A DNA stretch of 64,000 bases from Lachnospiraceae bacterium GAM79 (GTDB lineage: Bacteria; Bacillota; Clostridia; Lachnospirales; Lachnospiraceae): assembly GCA_003584705.1 (NCBI GenBank), contig AP018536.1:4014672-4078671 (forward strand). Direction: 5' to 3'. Shown here one piece after another: positions 52,833-63,003 of the stretch. Every line of letters begins with the position of its first letter. The stretch's first letter is position 1. Position numbers and translations under genes: made by a program. The notes below the pieces were generated by a model. It ran no database searches. It worked only from the letters and a program-made list of their open reading frames with translations, and was not told the DNA's origin.

Positions 52833-53315
52833 ATGGCTATTGATAAAGTAAAAGAATATTTTAAACCCCTTCATATGGAAGATCACATTTTAGAATTTGA
52901 TGTATCCAGTGCTACTGTAGAACTGGCTGCAGAAGCTCTCCACTGTGAAGGAAAAAGGATTGCAAAGACAATGTCTTTCTTGGTTGGAGAACAACCTATT
53001 CTGATTGTAACAGCCGGTGATACTAAAATTGATAATGCAAAATACAAACACTTCTTTGGTGCAAAAGCTAAAATGATACCAGGAGAGGAAGTAGAAGCAA
53101 TCATCGGACATGCCATCGGTGGTGTATGTCCTTTTGCTATAAATGAAAATGTGAAAGTATATTTAGACGAATCATTAAAAAGATTTCAAACTGTATTTCC
53201 GGCTGCAGGAAGTTCTAATAGTGCGATTGAATTAACAATCCCTGAATTGGAGAAATATTCAAACTTCCTGCAGTGGGTAGATGTGTGTAAGGATTGGCAG
53301 GAATCTGCTAACTAA
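52833..53315 (+). CDS. YbaK/EbsC family aminoacyl-tRNA deacylase
   Basis: 160 residues. Core CEGKRIAKTMSFLVGEQPILIVTAGDTKIDNAKYKHFFGAKAKM with the conserved lysine in KTMSF, and GGVCPFAINENVKVYLDESL. These proteins hydrolyse mischarged aminoacyl-tRNAs (Cys-tRNA-Pro and similar). The only rightward host gene in the region; its stop overlaps the response regulator's end by 4 bases, convergent. Confidence 0.88.
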   Translation: MAIDKVKEYFKPLHMEDHILEFDVSSATVELAAEALHCEGKRIAKTMSFLVGEQPILIVTAGDTKIDNAKYKHFFGAKAKMIPGEEVEAIIGHAIGGVCPFAINENVKVYLDESLKRFQTVFPAAGSSNSAIELTIPELEKYSNFLQWVDVCKDWQESAN

Positions 53316-53956
53316 TACAATTTAATAAGATTATTTTTAATAGCAAATACAGCTGCCTGTGTTCGATCAGATACATCAATTTTTTTAAAGATATTAGAAA
53401 TATGATTTTTTACCGTTCTCTCACTGATATTCAGAGATGTTGCAATTTCCTTATTGAACATTCCATTAGCAACCTCAATAAGCACTTCCAACTCTCTTTT
53501 CGTCAGACTGTTAATTTTTTCTTTGTCAATATCTCTGGATACCAGTCGGTTGTTTAATGCCGGTACCAGACTGGGTTGAATATAAGTTTCTCCCTGCATA
53601 ATACAATTAATAGCATTTTTCAGTTCTGCGGATTCTGCATCTTTCATGATATAACCATCTACGCCAATGTCCACAGCTTTCAAAAGATATTCAACTTCAT
53701 TGTGTACCGTTAATACCAATACTTTAACAGAGATATTTTTCTTCTTAATTTCCTGTAGCACTTCTATTCCATTCATAACAGGCATATTAATATCCAGAAG
53801 CAGTATATCAGGATGAACAGAAAGTAACTGCTCCATACATTCTACACCATTATTAGCTTCGGCAACCACAGAAATTGTACCGTCAAATTCCAGTAATTGA
53901 CGGATTCCTTCTCTCATAAGAACATGATCATCTGCTAACATAACTTTTATACTCAT
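53312..53956 (-). CDS. LuxR/NarL-type response regulator
   Basis: 214 residues from the ATG at 53956 with GAGGAT upstream. Receiver domain with phospho-acceptor Asp55 (LLLDINMPVMNG) and Asp9-Asp10, then a LuxR HTH at the C-terminus (LTKRELEVLIEVANGMFNKEIATSLNISERTVKNHISNIFKKI). Paired with the sensor kinase gene immediately upstream (38 bases apart). DegU/NarL-like; target genes not visible. Confidence 0.92.
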   Translation of the reverse strand: MSIKVMLADDHVLMREGIRQLLEFDGTISVVAEANNGVECMEQLLSVHPDILLLDINMPVMNGIEVLQEIKKKNISVKVLVLTVHNEVEYLLKAVDIGVDGYIMKDAESAELKNAINCIMQGETYIQPSLVPALNNRLVSRDIDKEKINSLTKRELEVLIEVANGMFNKEIATSLNISERTVKNHISNIFKKIDVSDRTQAAVFAIKNNLIKLY

Positions 53957-53994
53957 ATATATCCTCACTTGCTTGTGTATGCTTATACTTTGTC

Positions 53995-54711
53995 CTAGCT
54001 GTTCTTTTTTAAAGCTGAATGTAAATCTAAGGGAATTTTAATATCTATCGTAGTTCCCCGACCAATCGCAGAACTGACATGAATTGTACCGTTCAGCAGA
54101 TTGACATCCTCATGGATCAATGCTAATCCAAAATGACTGTTTGCTTTATCTTCCGCTTCTTCCATGGTAAATCCCTTACCATTATCTTGTATTAAAATTT
54201 CGTATTTCTGCTCCGTTTTTTTACAATGGAATAATACCCTGGTAGCTTGTGAATGTTTTTTTATATTCAACAGACATTCCTGAACCACACGGTATAAGGT
54301 AATGCAAAAATAATCATCTGTTTCACATGAAACATCATCGATTTCTACATCCATTGTATAATCTCTGTCAGCATTCAAAAAGTCCAGTAATCTTTCAAAA
54401 GAAGCCTTTAATCCCAGATCATCAAATGTCATAGGACGCAGATTGAAGATAGTATTTCTGATATCTTCAATGACATTATGCAATCCTTTACTCACAGAAT
54501 TCAATTCCATCTTTGCTCTGGCAGGATCCTTATCAATATATAAGGAAGCCAGTTCAATCATATGAACAAAATGGGCAATATTCTGCAATGAAGTATCATG
54601 AAGTTCGGAAACAATTCTTTTTCTCTCCGTCTCCAACATCTCTATCATTTTCTTACCATTTTCTGTATTGCAACTACACTCATTCTTTTGTACATTTTCA
54701 TCAATGTTCAT
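53995..54711 (-). CDS. Cytosolic DegS/NreB-type histidine kinase
   Basis: 238 residues without membrane segments or an obvious sensor domain. HisKA_3 dimerisation domain with His38 (SELHDTSLQNIAHFVH), then a HATPase_c domain (VVQECLLNIKKHSQ, DNGKGFTMEEAE, HFGLALIHEDVNLLNGTI). Cys12 and Cys14 (ECSCNTENG) might bind a metal or sulfur cluster, though NreB uses four cysteines. A parS-like site lies inside the gene at 54319 and a LexA-like palindrome just upstream. Confidence 0.88.
   Translation of the reverse strand: MNIDENVQKNECSCNTENGKKMIEMLETERKRIVSELHDTSLQNIAHFVHMIELASLYIDKDPARAKMELNSVSKGLHNVIEDIRNTIFNLRPMTFDDLGLKASFERLLDFLNADRDYTMDVEIDDVSCETDDYFCITLYRVVQECLLNIKKHSQATRVLFHCKKTEQKYEILIQDNGKGFTMEEAEDKANSHFGLALIHEDVNLLNGTIHVSSAIGRGTTIDIKIPLDLHSALKKNS
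54319..54334. promoter_or_regulatory. parS-like site 3, inside the kinase gene
   Basis: TGTTTCACATGAAACA differs from the two perfect parS sites by one central base. It lies 1.6 kb closer to oriC. Confidence 0.75.
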
Positions 54712-54723
54712 ATATCACCTTAT

Positions 54724-54737
54724 AGAACATATGTTCT
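54724..54737. promoter_or_regulatory. SOS-box-like palindrome upstream of the kinase
   Basis: AGAACATATGTTCT is a perfect 14-base palindrome containing GAAC-N4-GTTC, the Firmicute LexA pattern. It lies 13 bases before the kinase ATG (minus strand). Confidence 0.45.
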
Positions 54738-54847
54738 TATTTTGAATATTCCATTATATTTATCATACAGGAATTATATTATTGTGTAAAACTCTTTTTA
54801 TTTATAAAAATAAATCTTAACAAATTTTTACATGTATTCTCTTCGTT

Positions 54848-55573
54848 TTATGACAAAGGTTCTTTGGATGGCAATCCCGCTTTTCTGGGATATTTTGCAG
54901 ATGTGGACTTTTCCTTAGTAATAATAAACAAATTCCGATAAATATCCGAATCGGGAAGTGTAAATTCAACCTGTCCATCCATTTTTCCACCAAGTATCTT
55001 CACAGCATGCTTTGCGGCATTCATCTCTTCTGTTATTTTTTCAGATTTATAAGAGATAAATTTGCCGCCGACCTTTACAAAAGGAAGGCAATATTCTGAC
55101 AATGTGGAAAGATTTGCTACTGCCCTGGATACACAGAGATCATATTTTTCTCTGCATTTTCCAGGCTTTGCAAAATCTTCCGCACGTCCGTGAATTGTCT
55201 CCACTCCGGTAAGTCCCAATGCAGCAATCACTTCATTTAAAAAGTTAATTCTCTTATTCAGGGAATCCAGCAATGTCACCTGCAGATCCGGAAATGCAAT
55301 TTTCAAAGCAAGTCCCGGAAATCCAGCACCGGTTCCCACATCAATGACTGTTTTATTCTGCGTAACATCATAGGCTTTACAGAGGGATATGCTGTCCACA
55401 AAATGTTTTTTCATAACTTCGTCGTATTCCGTAATTGCTGTAAGATTCATGACCTCATTCCATTCCACCAACATTTCATAATATTTCAAAAACTGTTGGA
55501 TCTGTTCATCACTTAAAGTCACACCTAGCGCTTTACAGTCTTTTTCAAATTGTTCTGTATTATAATCTGCCAT
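54848..55573 (-). CDS. rsmG: 16S rRNA m7G527 methyltransferase RsmG
   Basis: 241 residues. SAM-binding motif DVGTGAGFPGLALKIAFPDLQVTLLDS (~77-103) and LCVSRAVANL (~150). It methylates G527 of 16S rRNA. Immediately downstream of mnmG, the usual pair. Complete length. Confidence 0.96.
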   Translation of the reverse strand: MADYNTEQFEKDCKALGVTLSDEQIQQFLKYYEMLVEWNEVMNLTAITEYDEVMKKHFVDSISLCKAYDVTQNKTVIDVGTGAGFPGLALKIAFPDLQVTLLDSLNKRINFLNEVIAALGLTGVETIHGRAEDFAKPGKCREKYDLCVSRAVANLSTLSEYCLPFVKVGGKFISYKSEKITEEMNAAKHAVKILGGKMDGQVEFTLPDSDIYRNLFIITKEKSTSAKYPRKAGLPSKEPLS

Positions 55574-55591
55574 GTATTCCTCCGCAGTATT

Positions 55592-57487
55592 CTACTTTGT
55601 TGCTTTATAATGTTCCAGATATACCAGTAAAACAGAGATATCTGCAGGAGATACTCCTGAGATACGGGAAGCCTGTCCTACCGAAACGGGACAGAATTCC
55701 TTCAGCTTCTGTCTCGCTTCCAGACGAAGGGACGGAACTTCATCATAGTCCAATGTCACTGGGATCATTTTTTTCTCCATCTTACGATACTGTTCTACCT
55801 GACGCTTCTGTCTTATAATATATCCTTCATATTTGATTTCAATTTCCACCTGTTCCACAACAGAAGAAGGCAAAGGATGTCTCTCCTTATCAATCGGAGC
55901 CAATGCTGCATATCCCAGCTCCGGTCTGCAGATCAGTTCTGCCAGAGTTGCCGCCGTTTTCAGAATCGAACTTCCGCTCTCTTCCAGAAAATGCTGAATT
56001 TCCTTATTGGCCCCAACAGAAGTATTTTTCAAACGCTGAATTTCACGATCGATCAGCTCCTCTTTTTCCACCAATGCATCATATTCCTGCTGAGAGATCA
56101 ATCCAATCTCGTATCCTTTCTTACGCAGACGCAGATCCGCATTATCCTGACGAAGTAACAGACGATACTCTGCTCTGGAAGTCATCATACGATAAGGTTC
56201 TCTGTTATCCTTGGTCACCAGATCATCAATCAAAACTCCGATATAACTTTCGGAACGATCCAAAATCAAAGGATCTCTATGCAAAACAGACATAGATGCA
56301 TTAATACCGGCAATCAATCCCTGGGAAGCTGCTTCTTCATATCCGCTGCTTCCATTAAACTGTCCGCCGCTGAACAAACCGCTGATATTTTTGAACTCCA
56401 GGGAAGGATTGAGCTGCTTCGCATTAATGCAGTCGTACTCGATAGCATAAGCATTTCTTACAATTTCACAATGCTCCAGACCGGGAACGGTGCGGTACAT
56501 AGCTAACTGTACATCTTCCGGAAGAGATGACGACATGCCGCCAACGTACATTTCATTCGTGTGAAGACCTTCCGGTTCAATAAATACCTGATGTCTCTCT
56601 TTTTCTGCAAATTTTACAACCTTATCTTCAATAGAAGGACAATATCTGGGACCAGTTCCTTCAATAATACCTGCATAAATCGGAGAACGGTCCAGATTAT
56701 TCCGGATGATTTCATGGGTATTTTCATTGGTATAAGTCAGCCAGCAGGAAGCCTGTTCCTTCTGGATAGAATCCGGATCCGTAGAGAAAGAAAAGGGTAC
56801 AATCCTCTCATCACCGAGCTGCTCTTCCATCTTGGAAAAATCAAGAGAACGCTTGTCCATTCTGGCGGGAGTTCCTGTCTTAAAACGACGCATTTCGATT
56901 CCCATAGCTTTCAAAGAATCCGTCAGATGATTGGCTGCCTGTAGTCCGTTCGGCCCAGTGTAAGTAATGGATTCTCCGCACAGGCATCTGGCCCGCAGAT
57001 AAGTTCCAGTGCAGAGAACAACAGCCTTACATTCATAGATAGCACCGGTAAAAGTCTTTAAACCGGTAATCTTTTTCTTGTGATCTTCGGTTTCTTCCCA
57101 GAGAAGTTCACAGACCTCCGCCTGCTTGATCAGAAGATTTTCCTGATTTTCCAGCACTTTACGCATGGCTCTGGAATATTCCGCCTTGTCCGCCTGTGCC
57201 CGCAGGGAATGTACTGCCGGTCCCTTGGACACATTCAGCATTTTCGACTGAATAAAAGTCTTATCAATATTTTTACCCATCTCTCCACCCAGAGCATCCA
57301 ATTCTCTGACCAGATGTCCCTTGGAAGATCCTCCTACATTAGGGTTACAGGGCATCAATGCAATACTGTCTACACTTACTGTAAAAATTACTGTCTTCAG
57401 ACCCAGTCTGGCACAGGCCAGAGCAGCTTCACATCCGGCATGACCGGCACCTACTACACACACATCTACTTGTTTCTTTAGTTCCAT
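55592..57487 (-). CDS. mnmG: tRNA uridine-34 carboxymethylaminomethyl enzyme MnmG
   Basis: 631 residues. FAD-binding GAGHAGCEAALACARLG (~12-28), IALMPCNPNVGGSSKGHLVRELDALGGEMG, and the C-terminal GISPADISVLLVYLE-type helical bundle (~590-625). With MnmE it installs cmnm5 at wobble uridine of several tRNAs. Usual length and order (rsmG-mnmG-mnmE). Confidence 0.97.
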   Translation of the reverse strand: MELKKQVDVCVVGAGHAGCEAALACARLGLKTVIFTVSVDSIALMPCNPNVGGSSKGHLVRELDALGGEMGKNIDKTFIQSKMLNVSKGPAVHSLRAQADKAEYSRAMRKVLENQENLLIKQAEVCELLWEETEDHKKKITGLKTFTGAIYECKAVVLCTGTYLRARCLCGESITYTGPNGLQAANHLTDSLKAMGIEMRRFKTGTPARMDKRSLDFSKMEEQLGDERIVPFSFSTDPDSIQKEQASCWLTYTNENTHEIIRNNLDRSPIYAGIIEGTGPRYCPSIEDKVVKFAEKERHQVFIEPEGLHTNEMYVGGMSSSLPEDVQLAMYRTVPGLEHCEIVRNAYAIEYDCINAKQLNPSLEFKNISGLFSGGQFNGSSGYEEAASQGLIAGINASMSVLHRDPLILDRSESYIGVLIDDLVTKDNREPYRMMTSRAEYRLLLRQDNADLRLRKKGYEIGLISQQEYDALVEKEELIDREIQRLKNTSVGANKEIQHFLEESGSSILKTAATLAELICRPELGYAALAPIDKERHPLPSSVVEQVEIEIKYEGYIIRQKRQVEQYRKMEKKMIPVTLDYDEVPSLRLEARQKLKEFCPVSVGQASRISGVSPADISVLLVYLEHYKATK

Positions 57488-57507
57488 AGTATTTTTCCTT
57501 CTGGTTG

Positions 57508-58932
57508 TTACTTACCCATACAAAATTTAGAGAAAATCTCATTCACCACATCTTCATCCACTTCTTCTCCGATGATTTTTCCCAGAGAAGCATAGGCACT
57601 GGTCAGATCAATGGAATAAAAATCTTCCGGCATACCATCTTCAATACTTCTCTCCACCAACTGCAAACTGTTCAAAGCATCCTGCAGGGCCTCTTTATGT
57701 CTGAGATTTGTTACAACCAACTCATTGTTATGCCTTAATTTTCCTTCAAAGAACATATTGCGGATTGTTTCTTCCAATTCTTCCATTCCGGAATTTTCCG
57801 AAGAAGGATCAATAGTAGAAGTACGAAGAATCTGAATCTCTCCGGTATGCTCCAACACCTTTTCCAGAGTTTCTTTCAGACTTTCTTCTGTGATTTTATT
57901 CTCCAGATCCGATTTATTCAACAGAATAATTGCCTTTTTTCCTTCCAATAAGGGGATGATATTCTGATCATCCTCATCCAGAGTTTCTGAAGCATCTACC
58001 ACATACAGAATCAGGTCTGCTTCCACGGCATATTTTTTGGCACGTTCTACACCGATCTTTTCTACTACATCCTGTGTCTCATGGATTCCCGCCGTATCGA
58101 TCATATTCAGACTGATGCCATGCAGATTAATGGTCTCATGCAAGGCATCTCTGGTGGTTCCGGCAATCTCCGTGACAATGGCTCTGTCCTCTCCCAACAA
58201 CATATTCAGCAGAGAAGATTTTCCGGCATTGGGCTTTCCAACAATAACTGTGGATATGCCTTCTTTCATTAGTCTGCCGTTATCTGCGGTTGCCAATAAT
58301 TTTTGAATTTCTTTTTCGAAACCTGTAACTTTTTCAGCTAATTGTTCCGGATATCCTTCCAGGCTGATATGTTCCGGATCATCCAACGCCGATTCTATAA
58401 AAGCAATCTGATATAAAATATCTTCCCGCAGGCTGCGAATTTTGTCCGAAAGTCTTCCCTTCAACTGGCTGACCGAAGAAGAAAGCGCATATTCGTTCTG
58501 GGAATGGATCACGTCAATAACCGCTTCCGCCCGGGATAAATCAATTCTGCCGTTTAGAAAAGCTCTCTTGGTGAATTCTCCCGGTTCTGCCAGTCTGGCA
58601 CCGGCCTGCAACACTGTCTCCAATACTTTCTGCATCACCAACACACCACCATGACAGTTGATTTCCACCGTGTCTTCCATCGTATAGCTTTTTGGTGCTT
58701 TCATTACAGAGGTCATAACCTCATCAATGATATTCTCATCTTTATCAACAATATATCCATAATGGATCGTATGACTCTGTACCTTTGTCAGAATCTTTTT
58801 CCCGGATGTGGAACGGAAAATACTATCTACTATATATATGGCATTTTCACCACTGATTCTTACAATTCCGATTCCGGAATCTGATAGAGCCGTGGCAATA
58901 GCTGCTATTGTTTCCTTTTCAAAATTTTCCAT
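57508..58932 (-). CDS. mnmE: tRNA modification GTPase MnmE
   Basis: 474 residues. N-terminal tetrahydrofolate-binding domain (TIAAIATALSDSGIGIVRISG), G domain with GKPNAGKSSL near 229-238, DTAG near 277 and NKSD near 345, and the invariant C-terminal CMGK (C-x-G-K). Partner of MnmG. All motifs present. Confidence 0.97.
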   Translation of the reverse strand: MENFEKETIAAIATALSDSGIGIVRISGENAIYIVDSIFRSTSGKKILTKVQSHTIHYGYIVDKDENIIDEVMTSVMKAPKSYTMEDTVEINCHGGVLVMQKVLETVLQAGARLAEPGEFTKRAFLNGRIDLSRAEAVIDVIHSQNEYALSSSVSQLKGRLSDKIRSLREDILYQIAFIESALDDPEHISLEGYPEQLAEKVTGFEKEIQKLLATADNGRLMKEGISTVIVGKPNAGKSSLLNMLLGEDRAIVTEIAGTTRDALHETINLHGISLNMIDTAGIHETQDVVEKIGVERAKKYAVEADLILYVVDASETLDEDDQNIIPLLEGKKAIILLNKSDLENKITEESLKETLEKVLEHTGEIQILRTSTIDPSSENSGMEELEETIRNMFFEGKLRHNNELVVTNLRHKEALQDALNSLQLVERSIEDGMPEDFYSIDLTSAYASLGKIIGEEVDEDVVNEIFSKFCMGK

Positions 58933-58967
58933 ACTGTTACTAATGCCTTTCCATGAACTGCCAACAT

Positions 58968-60662
58968 CTATTTTGCATCAAACACTCTTCCTGTAGGAAC
59001 AAGCGTCGATTCGTCTCCCGCATAACCAGTCTGTACATACTCCACCATATGATCTTCTCCCAGATATTTATAGAGAAGATATCTGCGCTCTCTCTGATCA
59101 CCTTCTTTGTATGCAAAGCAATCATCAGACGCTGTGCCATTCATTAATTTATAATAGGCCTCTACCAGATCCTCATACGAGATCGGTGCTCCGGATACTT
59201 GTAAATCATGACTTTCATTCAATCCCTTTACAAATAAAATAGGATGCTGTCTGCCGGTTTCGTTCTCGTTTTTCTGAGCTACTTTTACTGCTTCACCTTC
59301 TATGTTATATCCATGATCCGATAGTATGATAATGACAGAATTATCATAAACTCCTGCTTCTCTTAGTTTATTCAGATAAGCCATAGTAACAGTCATAGAA
59401 GATTCAATAGAAGTATAATAATCTGCATCATCTATTACGTTTACATCCTTATCAAAATAGAACGGAACATGTGCCCCCATTAAATGAATTAATTTAAATC
59501 TTTTTCCATCTACATAGGTTATATCATCTTCCTGTACATCCTTATAAAAATCATCATTTCTCCAGGAAAATAACTCTTCATCTTTGGAACTCATTTCCTG
59601 ATTTTTGAGCATACTTACATTAAACCAGCAATACGGTTTTAATACATAAGGTGCGTATTTCATTCCCACCATTTTAATAATTCTGGTATTAAATAAAGAA
59701 CGATCCCAAAGAGAAGATTTCGTATATGTTATATTATTAAAAGCACCATCCATGACGCCTTTTTCAAATTTATATTCGTCATCATAATTACTTAAAGTAT
59801 AACCCTGCTCACGCAAATAATTAAAAAAAGGAGAACTCTTAAAAATTCGATTTCTATAATCTATAAAAGGTTCTTTATTTTCAAACCATTCTCCAGAAAG
59901 TATTAACGGTAAAGAATGCTCCGTGTATGCATACCCTGACATTGCGTTATTATAAAAAGTAAAATCAGTCATTGCATCTTCATATTCCGGATGTTCCTGC
60001 CACACTTGCCAGAAGCATTCTTCATCCACAGCATCTAATAAGAAAATAATAAAATTAGTATCTGTAGACATTTCAAACTGATCTACTTTTGTAAATCTTG
60101 CATATTCTTTTTTTTCAAAAATATTATTATTAATAGAAAGAACTGTAATCGTACTTACTAAAATCAATAATAAGAAAACACTTATATAAGAAACCGCCTT
60201 TTTTATCCTGTCATATTTTAAGACTATAAATAAAATCAGACAAACAATTGCTATGATCACCCACACAATAGTAGATTTTACAAACTGTGATTGATATAAA
60301 CTCCAATTCACATCTGTTCCATCTAAAGGAGGTAAATTTTTAACCATATAGTTTCCCTGAATATAACAGGCTACAGTACCGGTAAAATAGCAATATAAAA
60401 CAATTTTATAAGCAATATTTCCAAACAGATATACAACTAAAAACCCAACTATACTAAACAAAAGAAACAAAAAGAAATCCTTTATAATAAAAGGAAAAAG
60501 TAAATAAACATCATACCAAAATTCATCCACATTATTAATATAGAGTTCCAAAGGTGCATATATAAAAATCATAAAGCAAAATGTCAGAGACAGAAAAAAA
60601 GCAGGCTTTAATTCTGCAAGCATCTTTCCATTATTCCATTTCTTCTGTAACCTACTTTTCAT
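58968..60662 (-). CDS. Membrane sulfatase/LTA-synthase-type protein
   Basis: 564 residues from the ATG at 60662, which has AAGGAG upstream; an upstream ATG at 60737 lacks one. Five or so membrane helices (~15-170 of this form), then an extracytoplasmic sulfatase-fold domain with LLDAVDEE, MSGYAYTEHSLPLILSGEW, LIHLMGAHVPF and ILSDHGYNIEG, i.e. the metal-binding pattern of the alkaline phosphatase superfamily. It resembles phosphoethanolamine or glycerol-phosphate transferases acting on surface polymers. Inserted between mnmE and jag, where it is not part of the standard set. Confidence 0.78.
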   Translation of the reverse strand: MKSRLQKKWNNGKMLAELKPAFFLSLTFCFMIFIYAPLELYINNVDEFWYDVYLLFPFIIKDFFLFLLFSIVGFLVVYLFGNIAYKIVLYCYFTGTVACYIQGNYMVKNLPPLDGTDVNWSLYQSQFVKSTIVWVIIAIVCLILFIVLKYDRIKKAVSYISVFLLLILVSTITVLSINNNIFEKKEYARFTKVDQFEMSTDTNFIIFLLDAVDEECFWQVWQEHPEYEDAMTDFTFYNNAMSGYAYTEHSLPLILSGEWFENKEPFIDYRNRIFKSSPFFNYLREQGYTLSNYDDEYKFEKGVMDGAFNNITYTKSSLWDRSLFNTRIIKMVGMKYAPYVLKPYCWFNVSMLKNQEMSSKDEELFSWRNDDFYKDVQEDDITYVDGKRFKLIHLMGAHVPFYFDKDVNVIDDADYYTSIESSMTVTMAYLNKLREAGVYDNSVIIILSDHGYNIEGEAVKVAQKNENETGRQHPILFVKGLNESHDLQVSGAPISYEDLVEAYYKLMNGTASDDCFAYKEGDQRERRYLLYKYLGEDHMVEYVQTGYAGDESTLVPTGRVFDAK

Positions 60663-60785
60663 TCCTGTAAATCTCCTTAAAAATATAGACAAATTATACT
60701 CCAAAAAGCCAAGAGTTGTAAATAAAAGCCGGTACATAGAATAAATTCTAATACCGGCTTTTGTCTTTTTCGTGCTTTCCTGTAA

Positions 60786-61412
60786 TTATCTCTTCAGAGT
60801 AACTACAACTCTTCTAAAGGGCTCTTCTCCCTCACTATGAGTAGTAACATATTTATCATTCTGCAGTGCGGAATGAATAATTCTTCTCTCATAAGGATTC
60901 ATAGGCTCCAGAGACACGCTTCTCTTGGTTCTCTTAACCTTATATGCAATGTTCTTGGCAAGATTCTCAAGAGTTTCTTTTCTACGCTGACGGTAGTTCT
61001 CAGTGTCAACCTTTACGTGAATGTACTCTTCAGACTCTTTATTGACTACCAGAGATACCAGATACTGTAAGGAATCCAGTGTCTGTCCTCTCTTACCGAT
61101 CAGAACACCCATCTCGTTACCGCTTAACTCGATGTCCATGCTCTTCTCTTCTTCGTTGTACTTAATATCAATGACAACTTCCATGTTCATAGCCTGAAAT
61201 ACATCATTTAAAAATGCTCTGGCAACTTCTTCTACAGAGCTTTTCTTTACTGCAGCCTTGATTACAGCGGGCTTTGCTCCGATTCCGAGGAATCCGGAAG
61301 AACCTTCTTCCACTACCTGATAATCTAACTTGTCACTGGTAACACCCAGCTTCTGACAAGCTTCCGTAATGGCATCACTGACTGTCTTTGCAGATACTTC
61401 GATCATGTCCAT
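60786..61412 (-). CDS. jag: Jag/SpoIIIJ-associated RNA-binding protein (KhpB)
   Basis: 208 residues. Jag_N domain (~1-50: IEVSAKTVSDAITEACQKLGV), KH domain with GVLIGKRGQTLDSLQYLVSLVVN (~115-140), and R3H domain (LEPMNPYERRIIHSALQ) at ~170-200. RNA-binding partner of KhpA; often encoded after yidC. AGGAGG site upstream. Confidence 0.95.
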   Translation of the reverse strand: MDMIEVSAKTVSDAITEACQKLGVTSDKLDYQVVEEGSSGFLGIGAKPAVIKAAVKKSSVEEVARAFLNDVFQAMNMEVVIDIKYNEEEKSMDIELSGNEMGVLIGKRGQTLDSLQYLVSLVVNKESEEYIHVKVDTENYRQRRKETLENLAKNIAYKVKRTKRSVSLEPMNPYERRIIHSALQNDKYVTTHSEGEEPFRRVVVTLKR

Positions 61413-61446
61413 ATTATTTACCTCCTCAATTAATCATAAGGAAAAT

Positions 61447-62742
61447 TTATTTACGACTGTTCTTCTCGTTATAATCTCTTACCATATTTGCTTTTGCCAT
61501 CATACTTCCGGGCTTAGCTTCTTTTACTTCGGAATAGCTGTCAGCGGATACTTCACTGTTATCCACATTAGAAGAAATATTAGCCTTTTTCTGAATGTTT
61601 TTAGTACTCATACTTGCATAAGCATTCAGCTTTTCCTGCTGTTCCTTCATCTTCTCCAGCTTCTTGGCACTCTTGGCTGAATTCTTCTTGATAATATCAT
61701 CAAAATTCATCTTATCGATGTGCTTATTGATCACTACCTGCTGGATACTTCTGACAACACTACCTGCTACCCAGTAAAGACCCAGACCGGATGGTAATGT
61801 GAAGCAGAACCATGCAGACATCAGAGGCATGATCATGTTCATGGTCTTCATGGAAGAAGCCATTGCTGCAGCCTGATCATTACCATTAGAAGAAGTATCC
61901 TGCTGTGGCATCAGCTTTACGTTGATCCACTGTGTCAATGCAGACAAAACCGGAATAGCGATTGCTCCGATTACTAAAAGCCATGCTCCGTTAGCCCATG
62001 CTTCCTTCAACACATAAGAAGGAGAGTTGCCGATATTCAGTCCTAAAAAATTATTATACTCTTCCAGCTTGCTTACCGTATTGGTCACATCTGCTGCAAG
62101 AGAAGGGAACTTCTCACTGATACTTGCAAAATCAGCGGTAGATGCTTTATTCAGACAGTCAATGATCGTATTCTGAACATATTCAGTATGTGTTCCTGCT
62201 ACAAAACCTGCATTGGTAAACTGCTTGCTGTACATAGCGGAATTCGTCAGATTCTGAACCAGCTCTGTTGCACCTGCAGTATCGATAATATTGTCTACCA
62301 AAGGGAAGAAAGCTTCTTTTACTCTTCCAACATAAGCGGGAATTGCATAAATTACACGATACAGAGCAAACAGAATAGGCATCTGGATCAGCATATACAG
62401 ACAGCTGCCTGTAGGAGATACTCCATACTTGGCATAAACTGCCTGAATTTCCTGATTTTGTGCCAACTGTGCATCCTGATCCTTACGATTCTTGTATTTT
62501 GCCTGAACTGCCTGAATCTCAGGATTCATCTTAGCAGAAAGTTTGGAGAATTTCTGCTGCTTGATGGTAAGAGGCATCATCAACAGGTTTACAACAATTG
62601 TAAAAAGAATGATTGCAAGACCGATATTAGGAATACCGATCAAGTTCAGAACTTCGAAGATTCCTTCCATTATCTTACCCAGCAGCCAGGCTACCTGTCC
62701 GATAATGAATGTGGAATTCTGTGTCAAAAGAATACCGTTCAT
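61447..62742 (-). CDS. yidC: YidC/Oxa1 membrane protein insertase
   Basis: 431 residues, membrane segments near 15-40, 48-70, 105-125, 255-275 and 300-335, with LYMLIQMPILFALYRVIY and WFCFTLPSGLGLYWVAGSVV as family marks. The loop at ~130-250 is larger than usual for Firmicutes. The C-terminal tail is charged. It folds and inserts membrane proteins alongside Sec. Confidence 0.96.
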   Translation of the reverse strand: MNGILLTQNSTFIIGQVAWLLGKIMEGIFEVLNLIGIPNIGLAIILFTIVVNLLMMPLTIKQQKFSKLSAKMNPEIQAVQAKYKNRKDQDAQLAQNQEIQAVYAKYGVSPTGSCLYMLIQMPILFALYRVIYAIPAYVGRVKEAFFPLVDNIIDTAGATELVQNLTNSAMYSKQFTNAGFVAGTHTEYVQNTIIDCLNKASTADFASISEKFPSLAADVTNTVSKLEEYNNFLGLNIGNSPSYVLKEAWANGAWLLVIGAIAIPVLSALTQWINVKLMPQQDTSSNGNDQAAAMASSMKTMNMIMPLMSAWFCFTLPSGLGLYWVAGSVVRSIQQVVINKHIDKMNFDDIIKKNSAKSAKKLEKMKEQQEKLNAYASMSTKNIQKKANISSNVDNSEVSADSYSEVKEAKPGSMMAKANMVRDYNEKNSRK

Positions 62743-62780
62743 TTATCCTCCTAATATTTGCCACCTTCTATCGGATATTC

Positions 62781-62990
62781 TCAAGGTACAGGATCATATC
62801 CTCCTTTAGAGAAAGGATTGCACCGAAGAATTCTCCATGCAGCCAGAAGTCCTCCCTTGATCACACCATATTTTTCAATGGCTTCCAGACCATATTGAGA
62901 ACAACTGGGAACATAAGGACACTTCGTACCTTTGTACGGTGAGATATATTTCTGATAGAACCTAATCATGGCTATAACTAATTTTTTCAT
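62781..62990 (-). CDS. yidD: YidD membrane insertion efficiency factor
   Basis: 69 residues from the second ATG (MKKLVIAMIRFYQKYISPYKGTKCPYVPSCSQYGLEAIEKYG). The C-x5-C-S-x-Y and final PFSKGGYDPVP are the family signature. Small amphipathic membrane-associated protein that aids YidC, located between rnpA and yidC as usual. Confidence 0.95.
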   Translation of the reverse strand: MKKLVIAMIRFYQKYISPYKGTKCPYVPSCSQYGLEAIEKYGVIKGGLLAAWRILRCNPFSKGGYDPVP

Positions 62991-63003
62991 ATACAAATTT
63001 TAT

